Source of the DNA: Dietzia aurantiaca | GTDB lineage: Bacteria > Actinomycetota > Actinomycetes > Mycobacteriales > Mycobacteriaceae | NCBI RefSeq assembly: GCF_021033825.1 | Contig: NZ_JAIFXZ010000016.1 | Coordinates: 1-64,000, forward strand | Direction of reading: 5' to 3' | Length of the DNA: 64,000 bases | Shown here: positions 30,970-42,981 of the stretch, piece after piece | Numbering within the stretch: the stretch's first letter is position 1 | How the letters are laid out: every line of letters starts with the position of its first letter | Translations under genes and position numbers: made by a program | Notes under the pieces: model-generated | Told to the model about the DNA's origin: nothing | Databases searched by the model: none | The model's input: the letters and a program-made list of their open reading frames with translations, nothing else

Positions 30970-31009
30970 GAGAGCCGCCGCCCGGTACGGATACCGGGCG
31001 GCGGCTCTC
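30970..31009. terminator. Strong hairpin downstream of asd
   Basis: A perfect 18-bp stem (starting GAGAGCCGCCGCCCGGTA) with a CGGA loop, between asd and the TetR gene. It shares its core with the hairpin at 29408. Confidence 0.75.
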
Positions 31010-31088
31010 TTCACGTGGGGACGGGGACGGCCTCGTCGTCGTCCCCTCGGCCCCTCGTTTCCCCCGTCCTCCCCGTCGGCCCAACGAG

Positions 31089-31138
31089 AAGAGCGCCCCG
31101 CGCACGTGCCTCTCGGGCGATGTGCGCGGAACGCTCTT
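31089..31138. repeat. Palindromic repeat P1, 16 bases after asd
   Basis: Arms AAGAGCG and CCGCGCAC pair with GTGCGCGG and CGCTCTT. The loop contains CTCGGGCGAT, shared with P3 and nearly with P4. It may end asd transcripts. It belongs to the repeat family described in the findings. Confidence 0.65.
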
Positions 31139-31154
31139 GGCGACGCTCGAAACG

Positions 31155-32279
<1,125 letters not shown>

Positions 32280-32348
32280 CTACCGACCCCGCGCCTACCG
32301 ATCTGAGGCGTGCGTCACGGGGCCCGACGGCGGCGCCGAGCAGCGCCC

Positions 32349-32390
32349 CGTCAATAAGCGGGTTCGGCCCGTCAATAAGCAGGTTCGGCC
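32349..32390. repeat. Two 21-bp tandem repeats
   Basis: CGTCAATAAGC(G/A)GGTTCGGCC occurs twice in direct tandem with one mismatch. The unit matches the arm of palindromes P3 and P4, so these look like duplicated half-elements of the same repeat family. Confidence 0.75.
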
Positions 32391-32421
32391 CTCATCGCGC
32401 GAGAAGGTGGTGCGCCGAACT
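32382..32421. repeat. Palindromic repeat P2 (reverse orientation)
   Basis: GTTCGGC pairs with GCCGAAC around a 24-nt loop containing ATCGCGCGAG, the complement of CTCGCGCGAT. It is a reversed member of the P1-P4 family and lies upstream of the DUF559 gene. Confidence 0.6.
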
Positions 32422-32568
32422 CTCTTGAGGACGGAGGGGCGTGGGGCGAAGTGACGGGAGTTCGTCCCGCGGACCGAATCATCCACAGGCCCTGCACTCT
32501 CCACAGACCATGGCCATTCGGGCCAGCGTGGACGGGGTGGTGGCGTTGTCGTCGTCGATCCTTGTCCC

Positions 32569-33450
32569 ATGCGCGACTTTCGGCCACCACAACGGACCCG
32601 CGACCTCATCCCCGACCTCGGGCGGCGGCTCGGCACGAGCGGCTACAACCGACTCCACCGGGGACTCTGGATCCCGCACGGGATCGACGAGACGGATCCG
32701 ATGGTGCAGATCGCCGCGATCTCGGCGCTCTGCCCCGACGCGGTGGTGACCGGCTGGCTGGCCGCCGAAGCTCACGGGCACAGGGGCGCACCGCGCGACT
32801 ACATCGACGAGTTCGCTTGTGGCACACGACGTGTCGACAGGCCCGGGATGATCGGACGCCAGTACACGATCCCGCGCGAGCACACCGGGACACTGACGTT
32901 CGGCCCCGACAGGCTCGGCCGGATAGCCTCGCCGGCGTGGGCCTTATTCGACATCGCACGGCGGGACAATCTGACCAACGCGGTCATCGCCCTCGACGGA
33001 TCGCCGAGAATCGGCGTCGATCCCGAGCGAGATGTCAGACCGCTCGCAGAGACCCCACGACGCCTGCCGGGCAAGCGGCGGGCCCTCGCTGCGCTCGAGC
33101 TCTGTGACACCGGGGCCATGGACTCTCCCTGGGAGACCCGCACCCGACTCTTCCTGCACAGGCACGGATTCGAGGGTTTCGAGACTCAGGTGTCGATTCC
33201 CGGACTCCCCTACAGGCTCGACCTGGGGAATCGGCGACTGAAGATCGCGGTCGAGTACGACGGCGAGTATCACCGGGCGCCCGACCAGCACGCCAGGGAT
33301 CTGACGCGATGGAATCGGATCCGCAAGCTCGGCTGGCTGCACTACCCGGTGACCACCACGATGATCACCCGCGACGAGCATCAGACCGCCGCCGACATCC
33401 GGCAGGGCGTCCGAGCTCGCGAGGGCAATCCGCCGGGCGCGACGGGGTGA
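32569..33450 (+). CDS. DUF559 (Vsr-like endonuclease fold) protein with AbiEi-like N-terminus
   Basis: A 293-aa protein. The C-terminal domain (about 186-262) has the DUF559 pattern: SPWETRTRLFLHRHGF, LDLGNRRLKIAVEYDGEYH and WNRIRKLGWLHYPVT, with Asp218, Glu229 and Asp231 as possible catalytic residues of a PD-(D/E)XK/Vsr-like nuclease. The N-terminal part resembles AbiEi-type antitoxin or winged-helix proteins (RLHRGLWIPHG, AAISALCPDAVVTGWLAAEAHG). Such genes are common, variable and of unknown role in actinobacteria. It sits opposite to and between ask and asd, flanked by palindromes P2 and P3, which suggests insertion into an ancestral operon. Function is not established. Confidence 0.82.
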   Translation: MRDFRPPQRTRDLIPDLGRRLGTSGYNRLHRGLWIPHGIDETDPMVQIAAISALCPDAVVTGWLAAEAHGHRGAPRDYIDEFACGTRRVDRPGMIGRQYTIPREHTGTLTFGPDRLGRIASPAWALFDIARRDNLTNAVIALDGSPRIGVDPERDVRPLAETPRRLPGKRRALAALELCDTGAMDSPWETRTRLFLHRHGFEGFETQVSIPGLPYRLDLGNRRLKIAVEYDGEYHRAPDQHARDLTRWNRIRKLGWLHYPVTTTMITRDEHQTAADIRQGVRAREGNPPGATG

Positions 33451-33505
33451 GCGACCCGGGCTGCCAGGCAGGGTCAGCCAACTCGGACCTGGCCACACCA
33501 ACGAG

Positions 33506-33554
33506 CAGAGGGTTCGGCACACACGCACTCGGGCGATGTGGGCCGAACCCTCTG
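33506..33554. repeat. Palindromic repeat P3
   Basis: CAGAGGGTTCGGC pairs perfectly with GCCGAACCCTCTG around a 23-nt loop containing CTCGGGCGAT. It lies 55 bases after the DUF559 gene and 88 after ask on the other strand. It may terminate either gene. Confidence 0.7.
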
Positions 33555-33563
33555 ATCGACGGG

Positions 33564-33608
33564 GCCGCCGTAGGATGCGCCGCCGTAGGACGGGCCGCCG
33601 TGGGATTG
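33564..33608. repeat. Three 15-bp tandem repeats
   Basis: GCCGCCGTAGGATGC, GCCGCCGTAGGACGG and GCCGCCGTGGGATTG follow each other directly between P3 and the end of ask. Confidence 0.75.
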
Positions 33609-33642
33609 GCTGCGACGGGAAACCGCCCCAGCCCGCCGAAAC

Positions 33643-34905
<1,263 letters not shown>

Positions 34906-34996
34906 GCGGTCACACCCTTCCGGTGCTGATCGGCTTTTTCCGGTGTTGTTCGGCCTAACGCGTGCCCACTTTACGGGAGGTGTTTACTCGTCATAG

Positions 34997-36016
34997 ATGA
35001 CGGAAACCTGGGCGGCAGTTCTCCTGGCCCTCGCGTCCGCCCTCAGCCAGGCCCTCGGGACGGTGATGCGCCACCGGACGATGGACCGCGCGGGGGGCCG
35101 GCTCGAGGGCCGGTTCGGCGTTCTCGCCAGCCGTTATTGGTGGTCGGGGATGCTCATCAGCCTGGCCGGTTTCGCGTTCCAGGGCCTGGCGCTGGCGTTC
35201 GGTTCGCTGATCCTCGTCCAGACGATCTCGGTCACCTCACTCATCTTCGCGTTGCCGCTGGGCGCGTGGATGAACCACCGCCAGGTGTCCAAGACGGAGT
35301 TGTTCTGGGGCCACGTGCTGACGGCGTGCGTGATGGTGTTGGTGATTTTCGGCCGCCCGACCGGGGGTGAGGCGCATCCGACCCTCTGGGAGTGGGTGCT
35401 GGCGTGTGTGGGTGGTCTCGTCGTCGTCGGGATCCTCCTGCGCTTCGCGCGGCGCCGGCACTCCAACGGGGGCCGCGCGGTGCTGTTCGGCGTGGCGGGT
35501 GGCGCGGCGTTCGCGTACGTGGCGCTGTTCACCAAGGGCGTGACGCAGCGCTGGCACGAGGGTGGCGCGTGGGAGGTGGCCACGACGGGCGAGGTGTACG
35601 CGCTGGGGGTCGCGGCGGTGGCGGCGTTGACGTTGCAGCAGATGTCGTTCGAGGCGGGAGCGGTGCACCAGGCGGTGCCGGCGTCGACCGTCACGACGCC
35701 GGTGATCTCGCTGGTGTTGGGCGTGCTGGTGTTGGGCGAGCGGTTCCAGGTGGACGGCGCGCACCTGGTGCTGCTGGCGGCGACCCTGGCGGTGATGGCC
35801 GTGGCGACGGTCGCCCTGGCGCGCAAGGAGGTCGGCCCGGGGCCGCCCGGGGCCGGCCGTGTCGCCGTGGTGGGAGGTCGACGCAGCGCCGGCGTGGGTG
35901 GAGACGGCACCGTGGGCGGAGACCGTGCCGAGCGAGACCGCGCCGTGGGCGGCGACGGTCCCGCGGCGGGTGGCGACGGCCATGACCACGACGACGACAA
36001 CGCCGCCACCGCCTGA
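34997..36016 (+). CDS. DMT-superfamily membrane transporter
   Basis: A 339-aa membrane protein with about nine or ten hydrophobic helices (such as WAAVLLALASALSQALGTV, WWSGMLISLAGFAFQGLALAF, VISLVLGVLVLGERF) in the drug/metabolite transporter (EamA/NIPA-like) pattern. The C-terminal 70 residues are a Gly/Asp/His-rich hydrophilic tail ending near HDHDDDN, which may bind metal. It diverges from ask. The substrate is unknown; the position beside ask is shared with other mycolic-acid bacteria as far as I recall. Confidence 0.8.
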   Translation: MTETWAAVLLALASALSQALGTVMRHRTMDRAGGRLEGRFGVLASRYWWSGMLISLAGFAFQGLALAFGSLILVQTISVTSLIFALPLGAWMNHRQVSKTELFWGHVLTACVMVLVIFGRPTGGEAHPTLWEWVLACVGGLVVVGILLRFARRRHSNGGRAVLFGVAGGAAFAYVALFTKGVTQRWHEGGAWEVATTGEVYALGVAAVAALTLQQMSFEAGAVHQAVPASTVTTPVISLVLGVLVLGERFQVDGAHLVLLAATLAVMAVATVALARKEVGPGPPGAGRVAVVGGRRSAGVGGDGTVGGDRAERDRAVGGDGPAAGGDGHDHDDDNAATA

Positions 36017-36091
36017 ACACGCACTGAGCAGAACGCGGCGGCGGAACTGAACGCCCCCTGCCACCTGCATCGCTCACATACACTGATTTTT

Positions 36092-36949
36092 ATGCGCCCC
36101 ACACGCCCCAGTGGCATCGTAAGCACCGTTAGTCACACGCGTCCCGCACGCCTGGGTCGACTTGCCGCTGTCGCCTCGGTCGTCGGCGCTGTCGTCGTCG
36201 GCACCCTCGTCGCGCCCGTCGCCATCACGGCACCCACCGCCGGCGCTGTGGTGGGCGGCACGGCCTCCGGCCCCGCGCCGTGGGCCGTCCAGATCACCAC
36301 CTTCCACAACATCCCCGGGACGCCCTGTTCAGGCGTGGTGATCGACCCGTTCTGGGTGGCCACCGCCGCGCACTGCGGCCCGGCCGACCCGCGCGCGTTC
36401 ACCCTCGGCTTCGGCAACATGGGCACCGTCGCGGGCGGCTTCGCCGAGACCGCCTCGCTCGCGAGCCCGACGATCGTCGGCGGGTTCGGGTCACTGGATA
36501 CCGGCAGCCTCGGCCGACACACCCCTGCGGCCGCCTACCACGCGCCCGCCGGCGACCTGATGCTCCTCAAGCTCCGCCACCCCGCGCCCTCCCCGGCCGT
36601 GCTGCGCGCGGGCGCCGACCCCGCGCCCGGCGCGATCCTGCGCTTCCACGGCTTCGGCGGCGTCGCACCCGGTCCGCAGGCGCCGCGCTCGGCCGAGGTG
36701 CTCACCGGCCTGACCCGTCTCGAGCGGATGGAACCCCGCGGCGGTTCCTGGATCGGCCGCTCCCACACCATCCAGGGAGGCTTCGGCTTCGGCGACTCCG
36801 GCGGGCCCGTCTTCCACGGGGACCGCCTGGTGGGCATCCACTCCGGCTCCGACCACGCGCGCCGCCGAGCGGACGGCACCAACCCCGCCTGGTACGAGTC
36901 GACCCCCGCGCAGAACGGCTGGATCAACTGGATGATCGCCCATCGCTGA
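36092..36949 (+). CDS. Secreted trypsin-like serine protease
   Basis: A 285-aa protein with an N-terminal signal or anchor (about 20-50) and a chymotrypsin-fold domain. The triad is His in VATAAHCG, Asp in APAGDLMLLKL and Ser in GFGDSGGPVFHG. The C-terminus ends with the amphipathic WINWMIAHR helix typical of this fold. It acts outside the membrane. The role is unknown. A leaderless start is possible because no strong ribosome site is seen. Confidence 0.88.
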   Translation: MRPTRPSGIVSTVSHTRPARLGRLAAVASVVGAVVVGTLVAPVAITAPTAGAVVGGTASGPAPWAVQITTFHNIPGTPCSGVVIDPFWVATAAHCGPADPRAFTLGFGNMGTVAGGFAETASLASPTIVGGFGSLDTGSLGRHTPAAAYHAPAGDLMLLKLRHPAPSPAVLRAGADPAPGAILRFHGFGGVAPGPQAPRSAEVLTGLTRLERMEPRGGSWIGRSHTIQGGFGFGDSGGPVFHGDRLVGIHSGSDHARRRADGTNPAWYESTPAQNGWINWMIAHR

Positions 36950-37040
36950 TGCCGTTCAAAGGAGCCGGCGGAGCCCGCCCACCCGGGCCCACAACCACAT
37001 CGCCATGTCGAACCGCCGCGGTTTTTGTCACACTGAGCAG

Positions 37041-37517
37041 ATGACCCTGCCGGAGCTCGTGATCCGTCGCGCCTCGCGCGCCGACGTCGACCTCGTGCTG
37101 TCCGCCGGCGACCTGCTCGCCACGCCGCCCACCGCCGAGTGGACCCAGGACTTCCTCGACCGCGGCTCGAACATGCTGATCCTGGCCGTGTACGAGGACG
37201 TCCCGGTGGGGATGCTCGTTGGCGTGGAGACCGGGCACCTGGGCGAGAGCCCCGACCTGTTCGTCTACGGGATCAGGGTGCGCGAGGACCTCCGCCACCA
37301 GGGTCTGGCTCACCGGCTCGTCGACAAGGCCGTCGAGATCGCCGAGGAGGCCGGCTGCACCCGCGTGTGGGGGTCGGTGCACCGCTCGGACGCGGAGAAC
37401 GAGCGTGAGCTCGGTCCCGGGTCCCCGTTCTCCGCGACCGACGAGGACGCCGATCCGGGCGCGCGGCAGGACAGCACCTCCAACCAGTCCACGACCTTCG
37501 TCATCCCGATCCCGTGA
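37041..37517 (+). CDS. GNAT-family N-acetyltransferase
   Basis: A 158-aa GNAT protein. The acetyl-CoA motif is RVREDLRHQGLAHRLVDKAVEIA (about 80-102), followed by AEEAGCTRVWGSVHRSDAENE. The start at 37041 is supported by homology (LPELVIRRASRADVD); the ribosome site GAGCAG is weak. A Thr/Ser-rich tail follows the domain. It probably acetylates a small molecule or protein amine; the substrate is unknown. It ends 29 bases before the leuA leader peptide. Confidence 0.83.
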   Translation: MTLPELVIRRASRADVDLVLSAGDLLATPPTAEWTQDFLDRGSNMLILAVYEDVPVGMLVGVETGHLGESPDLFVYGIRVREDLRHQGLAHRLVDKAVEIAEEAGCTRVWGSVHRSDAENERELGPGSPFSATDEDADPGARQDSTSNQSTTFVIPIP

Positions 37518-37546
37518 CGGTTACCGAAACTGTGTATCGTGGCGGT

Positions 37547-37591
37547 CATGCAGCGCGTGCTCCTTCTTGGGTGCCGCGGCGGGGCCCGCTG
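37547..37591 (+). CDS. leuL: leuA leader peptide
   Basis: A 14-codon frame reading MQRVLLLGCRGGAR with three consecutive leucine codons (CTC CTT CTT), 84 bases before leuA. A terminator-like hairpin begins inside its end. This is the layout of a leucine attenuator: ribosome stalling at the Leu codons would prevent the terminator. There is no homology evidence beyond this arrangement. Confidence 0.7.
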
Positions 37592-37622
37592 AGGCGGACC
37601 GGCTCCCCGTCGCGGGATCTTT
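37573..37622 (+). terminator. leuA attenuator terminator
   Basis: CCGCGGCGGGG pairs with CCCCGTCGCGG (one G-U pair), followed by a short T-rich run at 37617-37623. It overlaps the end of the leader peptide and precedes leuA. Confidence 0.6.
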
Positions 37623-37666
37623 TCGCGCCGGTCCGGTTCCACTGATCGCACCTCTAGGGAAGTTGA

Positions 37667-39538
<1,872 letters not shown>

Positions 39539-39789
39539 CGGGCCACTGGGAAGCCCGCGGAGGGTGAGCCCCCCGGCGGGTGAGCCCGCGGCGGGTCTGT
39601 GGGGAGCGCCTCGGGAGCCCGCGGCAAGCCCCTTCAGAGCCCCTCGGTGAACCCCTGGCGCCTCATTAGTCACATGTCTCACTTCGGTAACAGAGGTCTC
39701 GATTTGGTTACGCCAAGCGCGTAATGTGGCGGCCGTTCGCGCCGATATGCATGGCGTCTGGTCAACGCAACCCGTCTGGAGTTCCTCAT

Positions 39790-40890
39790 ATGCCCGTGTC
39801 TCGCCGTGGCTTTCTCACCGCCGCATCGGTCGGGGTCGGTGCGGCGGTCGCCTCGACCGTCCGCGGCCCCATCGCCGGAGCCAACCCGTTCGCCACCGGA
39901 TCACTCGGCGCCGCCCAGGACCTGATGCAGTCGATCTCCACCGGCAGCGGCATGGTCCAGCCCAACGGCCCGCTCGGGTACGTGGGTGTCACCTTCCCGA
40001 GCCCCGAGCACATCGCCGGACGCATCCGGTTCGCGTTCCCCGACGGCTCGGTGGGCGACTGGCAGCCGCTCGAGTTGCTGGACTCCGCCCCGGACAGCGG
40101 CAGTGTGCCGGCCTCCGAGCTCGTCGCCGCCCCGCAGGGCGCAGTGGGCTACGAGGTGGACGCGGCCGAGGGCGCCGAGGCCACCGTCTTCAGTGACGGT
40201 TCGGACCAGAGGCGCGACTACAGCCTCGGCAGCGTCGGCGCCCTCGGCCTGCCCGTCATTCCGCGCGCCGCCTGGGGAGCCGGCGACGTCTCCGGCAACC
40301 GCTGGTCGCCGACCTACTTCCCCGCGCAGTCGATCACCATCCACCACACTGCCGGCGCGGTCGGCGCGGACCGGGCGGCCACGGTGCGTGCGACGTACAA
40401 CTATCACGCCAACACCCTGGGCTGGGGCGACATCGGCTACCACCTGATCATCGACCCCGAGGGCCGGATCTACCAGGGCCGCGGCGGCACTCCGCTCGGC
40501 ACTCCGGTCTTCCAGGTCCCGCCGGTCGCGGGCATCGCCCCGCCGGTCGTGACCGGCGGGCACGTCGGTGGGTTCAACAACGGCAACATCGGCATCAGTC
40601 TGCTGGGTGACTTCACCTGGTCCCCGCCGACCGCGGCTGCCGTGGGCGCCACCATCGACTGTGTGCGCGCGCTCTGCAACGCCACGGGGATCAACCCCCG
40701 CGGGGGCATCACCTACCGCAACCCGCAGGGTGGGGCCACGCGTCCGATGCCCGCGGTCTCGGGACACCGCGACTGGGGCGGGACCGCCTGCCCGGGCAAC
40801 GCCTTCTACCCGCAGATGCAGTTCATCCGCGACCACGCCGCCAACGGCTGGACCCCCCGGGCCGTCTCCTCGGCCGCGTTCGGGTCCTAA
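39790..40890 (+). CDS. Tat-exported N-acetylmuramoyl-L-alanine amidase (PGRP domain)
   Basis: A 366-aa cell-wall hydrolase. A twin-arginine signal SRRGFLTAASVGVGAAVAS begins at residue 4. The C-terminal amidase-2/PGRP domain (about 160-340) has zinc ligands in SITIHHTAG, AVSGHRDWGG and TACPGN, and a GYHLIIDPEGRIYQGRG core. It cleaves the bond between muramic acid and L-alanine in peptidoglycan. The ATG at 39790 follows GGAG. A 15-bp stem terminator follows the gene. Confidence 0.92.
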   Translation: MPVSRRGFLTAASVGVGAAVASTVRGPIAGANPFATGSLGAAQDLMQSISTGSGMVQPNGPLGYVGVTFPSPEHIAGRIRFAFPDGSVGDWQPLELLDSAPDSGSVPASELVAAPQGAVGYEVDAAEGAEATVFSDGSDQRRDYSLGSVGALGLPVIPRAAWGAGDVSGNRWSPTYFPAQSITIHHTAGAVGADRAATVRATYNYHANTLGWGDIGYHLIIDPEGRIYQGRGGTPLGTPVFQVPPVAGIAPPVVTGGHVGGFNNGNIGISLLGDFTWSPPTAAAVGATIDCVRALCNATGINPRGGITYRNPQGGATRPMPAVSGHRDWGGTACPGNAFYPQMQFIRDHAANGWTPRAVSSAAFGS

Positions 40891-40954
40891 GGCACCGCTG
40901 GCGTCACCGTCGGTCCGGGGGTCGTGCCAGCGCAGTCCGTCACGCGTCTCGGCC

Positions 40955-41006
40955 GCTCCCCTGCAGGATCACCCAACCCGCCCGGTTGCGAATCCTGCAG
41001 GGGAGC
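40955..41006. terminator. Terminator hairpin after the amidase gene
   Basis: GCTCCCCTGCAGGAT pairs perfectly over 15 bp with its complement at 40992-41006 around a 22-nt loop, 64 bases after the stop. Confidence 0.75.
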
Positions 41007-41159
41007 AGTCGATTTCAACGAGGCGGATCCAGTCCTCAGTCGACATCTCGTGTTCACTCCACCGAGAACAACCCGTAGGGGACGCCGCATAATGTCGCAT
41101 CGGTAAGCGGTACCCGGGCCCGCCGGTGTGCCGATCCGTCTACCGACGAGGTCCCCCAC

Positions 41160-42293
41160 ATGCGCAGTACTCGTGCCCTCTTCACAGTCGGAGCCACCGT
41201 GCTCGGCTGCCTCCTCACCGCCTCCTCACTCCCCGTCGCCGCAGCCTCGGTCGGCTCGCTCGGAGGCGGAGGCTCGCTGGGATCACTCGATGTGGGCGGC
41301 TCGCTCGGGAGCGACGAAATGCGTTTCGACCTGCAAGCTCACCGGGGCGGCCTGGGGCTCAACGTCGAGAGCTCTCCACAGGCCTTCGGTCATGCCCTCG
41401 AACTGGGCGTGACCACTCTCGAACTCGACACCCAGGTGACCGCCGACGGCGAGGTCGTGGTGACTCACGATCGCAAGCCCCGGACGGATGTCTGCCAGGA
41501 CACCGAGCCCGTCGTGGCCGGCGACCCGATGTTCCCCTACATGGACCACTTCATCCACGACCTCACGCTGGAGCAGGTCCGGACCCTCGATTGTGGCTCC
41601 CTCCAGCGCCCCGGCTACCCCGATCAGCGCACGCATCCCGGGCAGCAGATGATGCTGCTGTCCGAGCTCTTCGACCTGGTCAGAGCTCATGGCGCCGACG
41701 GCCCTAACGGTGTGCGGATGAACATCGAGACGAAGGTCGAGGCCGGCGCCCCGGACGAGACCGCCCCGCGCGAGGAGTTCGTCTCGGCCGTCCACGAGGT
41801 GATCGCGGCCTCGGGCCTCGGGCAGCAGGTCACCATCCAGTCGTTCGACTGGGGCGCGTTGATGGCGATGCACGAGCTCGCTCCGTCGATCCCTCTCGTG
41901 GCCCTGACCAACCACGACTTCCTCGGAATCGGCGCCGCTGAGCCCTCACCGTGGCTGGGCGGGATCGATATCGCCGACTTCGACGGCGACGGAGTCGCAG
42001 CCGCGGCATCCATCGACGGTGTGGTCGCCTACTCGCCGGTCGCCACCCACCCCGATCAGAGCTGCACGATCGGTGCGGGCAGCTGCACGGCCTACGTGAC
42101 CGCGGAGATGGTCGAGAACGCGCACGCGCGCGGTCTGAAGGTCATCCCGTGGACGGTCCACAATGCCCCCACCATGGAGTACCTCATGGACATCGGCGTA
42201 GACGGCATCATCACCGACCACCCGGACATGCTGCGCGAACTCCTCGCTGAGCGCGGCAAGGAGCTGCCGCGGCAGTTCGCCCGTGAGGGCTGA
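41160..42293 (+). CDS. Secreted glycerophosphodiester phosphodiesterase
   Basis: A 377-aa exported GDPD-family protein. A signal peptide (about 1-28, ending near VAAAS) and a Gly/Ser-rich linker precede the catalytic domain, which begins DLQAHRGG and has LELDTQVTADGEVVVTHD with the metal-binding residues, and IPWTVHNAPTMEYLMDIGVDGIITDHPDML at the end. It hydrolyses glycerophosphodiesters to glycerol 3-phosphate and an alcohol, providing phosphate and glycerol outside the cell. An acidic DFDGDG stretch near 285 could bind calcium. Confidence 0.93.
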   Translation: MRSTRALFTVGATVLGCLLTASSLPVAAASVGSLGGGGSLGSLDVGGSLGSDEMRFDLQAHRGGLGLNVESSPQAFGHALELGVTTLELDTQVTADGEVVVTHDRKPRTDVCQDTEPVVAGDPMFPYMDHFIHDLTLEQVRTLDCGSLQRPGYPDQRTHPGQQMMLLSELFDLVRAHGADGPNGVRMNIETKVEAGAPDETAPREEFVSAVHEVIAASGLGQQVTIQSFDWGALMAMHELAPSIPLVALTNHDFLGIGAAEPSPWLGGIDIADFDGDGVAAAASIDGVVAYSPVATHPDQSCTIGAGSCTAYVTAEMVENAHARGLKVIPWTVHNAPTMEYLMDIGVDGIITDHPDMLRELLAERGKELPRQFAREG

Positions 42294-42393
42294 CGCGGCC
42301 GTCCGGGTCAGCCGCGGACGCTGAGGCCGGGTTCGCGCGCCACCCGCCCCGGCCGGCTTCAGCCATACCGGGGCCCGATTTGGCACCCCACCT

Positions 42394-42456
42394 CGTCGAT
42401 AAGAGGATTTCGCACAGGACCACTCGGCCGATACGGGCGAAATCCTCTTATCGACG
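42394..42456. repeat. Palindromic repeat P4
   Basis: Perfect 20-bp arms (CGTCGATAAGAGGATTTCGC and complement) around a 23-nt loop containing CTCGGCCGAT. It lies between two convergent genes and may also act as a terminator. The arms match the 21-bp repeats at 32349 and the outer arm of P3. Confidence 0.75.
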
Positions 42457-42500
42457 CGTGGCGGGGGCCGGACTGCGGGGCGGCGGCTAGCGGTCTGGCA

Positions 42501-42548
42501 GCGGGCGGGCCGAGCCCGTCAGTCGCGGGCGGGCCGAGCCCGTCAGTC
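42501..42548. repeat. Exact 24-bp tandem duplication over the end of the holin-like gene
   Basis: A 24-bp unit (starting GCGGGCGGGCCGAGCCCGTC) occurs twice with no gap. The second copy contains the stop codon of the holin-like membrane protein, the first lies just after it. Confidence 0.8.
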
Positions 42549-42974
42549 GCGGGCGCGGGTGGGCAGGAACATCCCGATCACCCAGTTGACCAGGCCGATC
42601 ACGATGGCGCCGAAGAACGCCGCCCAGAACCCGCTGACCACGTACTCGGCCCCGAACAGCTGGACCGCGCCGGTGATCCAGCTGGTCAGCATGAGCATCA
42701 GCGCGTTCACGACCAGCAGGAACAAGCCGAGCGTGAGAATGGTCAGCGGCAGCGACAGGAACTGCACGATCGGTTTGACCACCGCGTTGACCAGCGTGAA
42801 CACCACCGCCACGATCAGCAACGCCGTGACGGTGGGCACGCTGATCTGATCCTGGATGGCGCCGGCGCCCGGAGCGTAGATGCCTGCGGTCTCGCGCAGG
42901 GAGATCCCCGGCACGATCAGCGTGGCCACCCACAGGGCGAGGGTGTTGACGATCAGTCTCAGCACCAGCACCAT
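42543..42974 (-). CDS. Four-helix membrane protein, phage-holin-IV-like
   Basis: A 143-aa protein with four hydrophobic segments (RLIVNTLALWVATLIVPGI, VTALLIVAVVFTLVNAVVKPI, ILTLGLFLLVVNALMLMLTSW, WAAFFGAIVIGLVNWVIGMF). It belongs to the mycobacterial four-TM superfamily IV holin-like group of unknown function. It shares a strand with the aminotransferase upstream, with seven bases between. A 24-bp duplication overlaps its stop codon. Confidence 0.82.
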   Translation of the reverse strand: MVLVLRLIVNTLALWVATLIVPGISLRETAGIYAPGAGAIQDQISVPTVTALLIVAVVFTLVNAVVKPIVQFLSLPLTILTLGLFLLVVNALMLMLTSWITGAVQLFGAEYVVSGFWAAFFGAIVIGLVNWVIGMFLPTRARD

Positions 42975-42981
42975 CGCCGGA

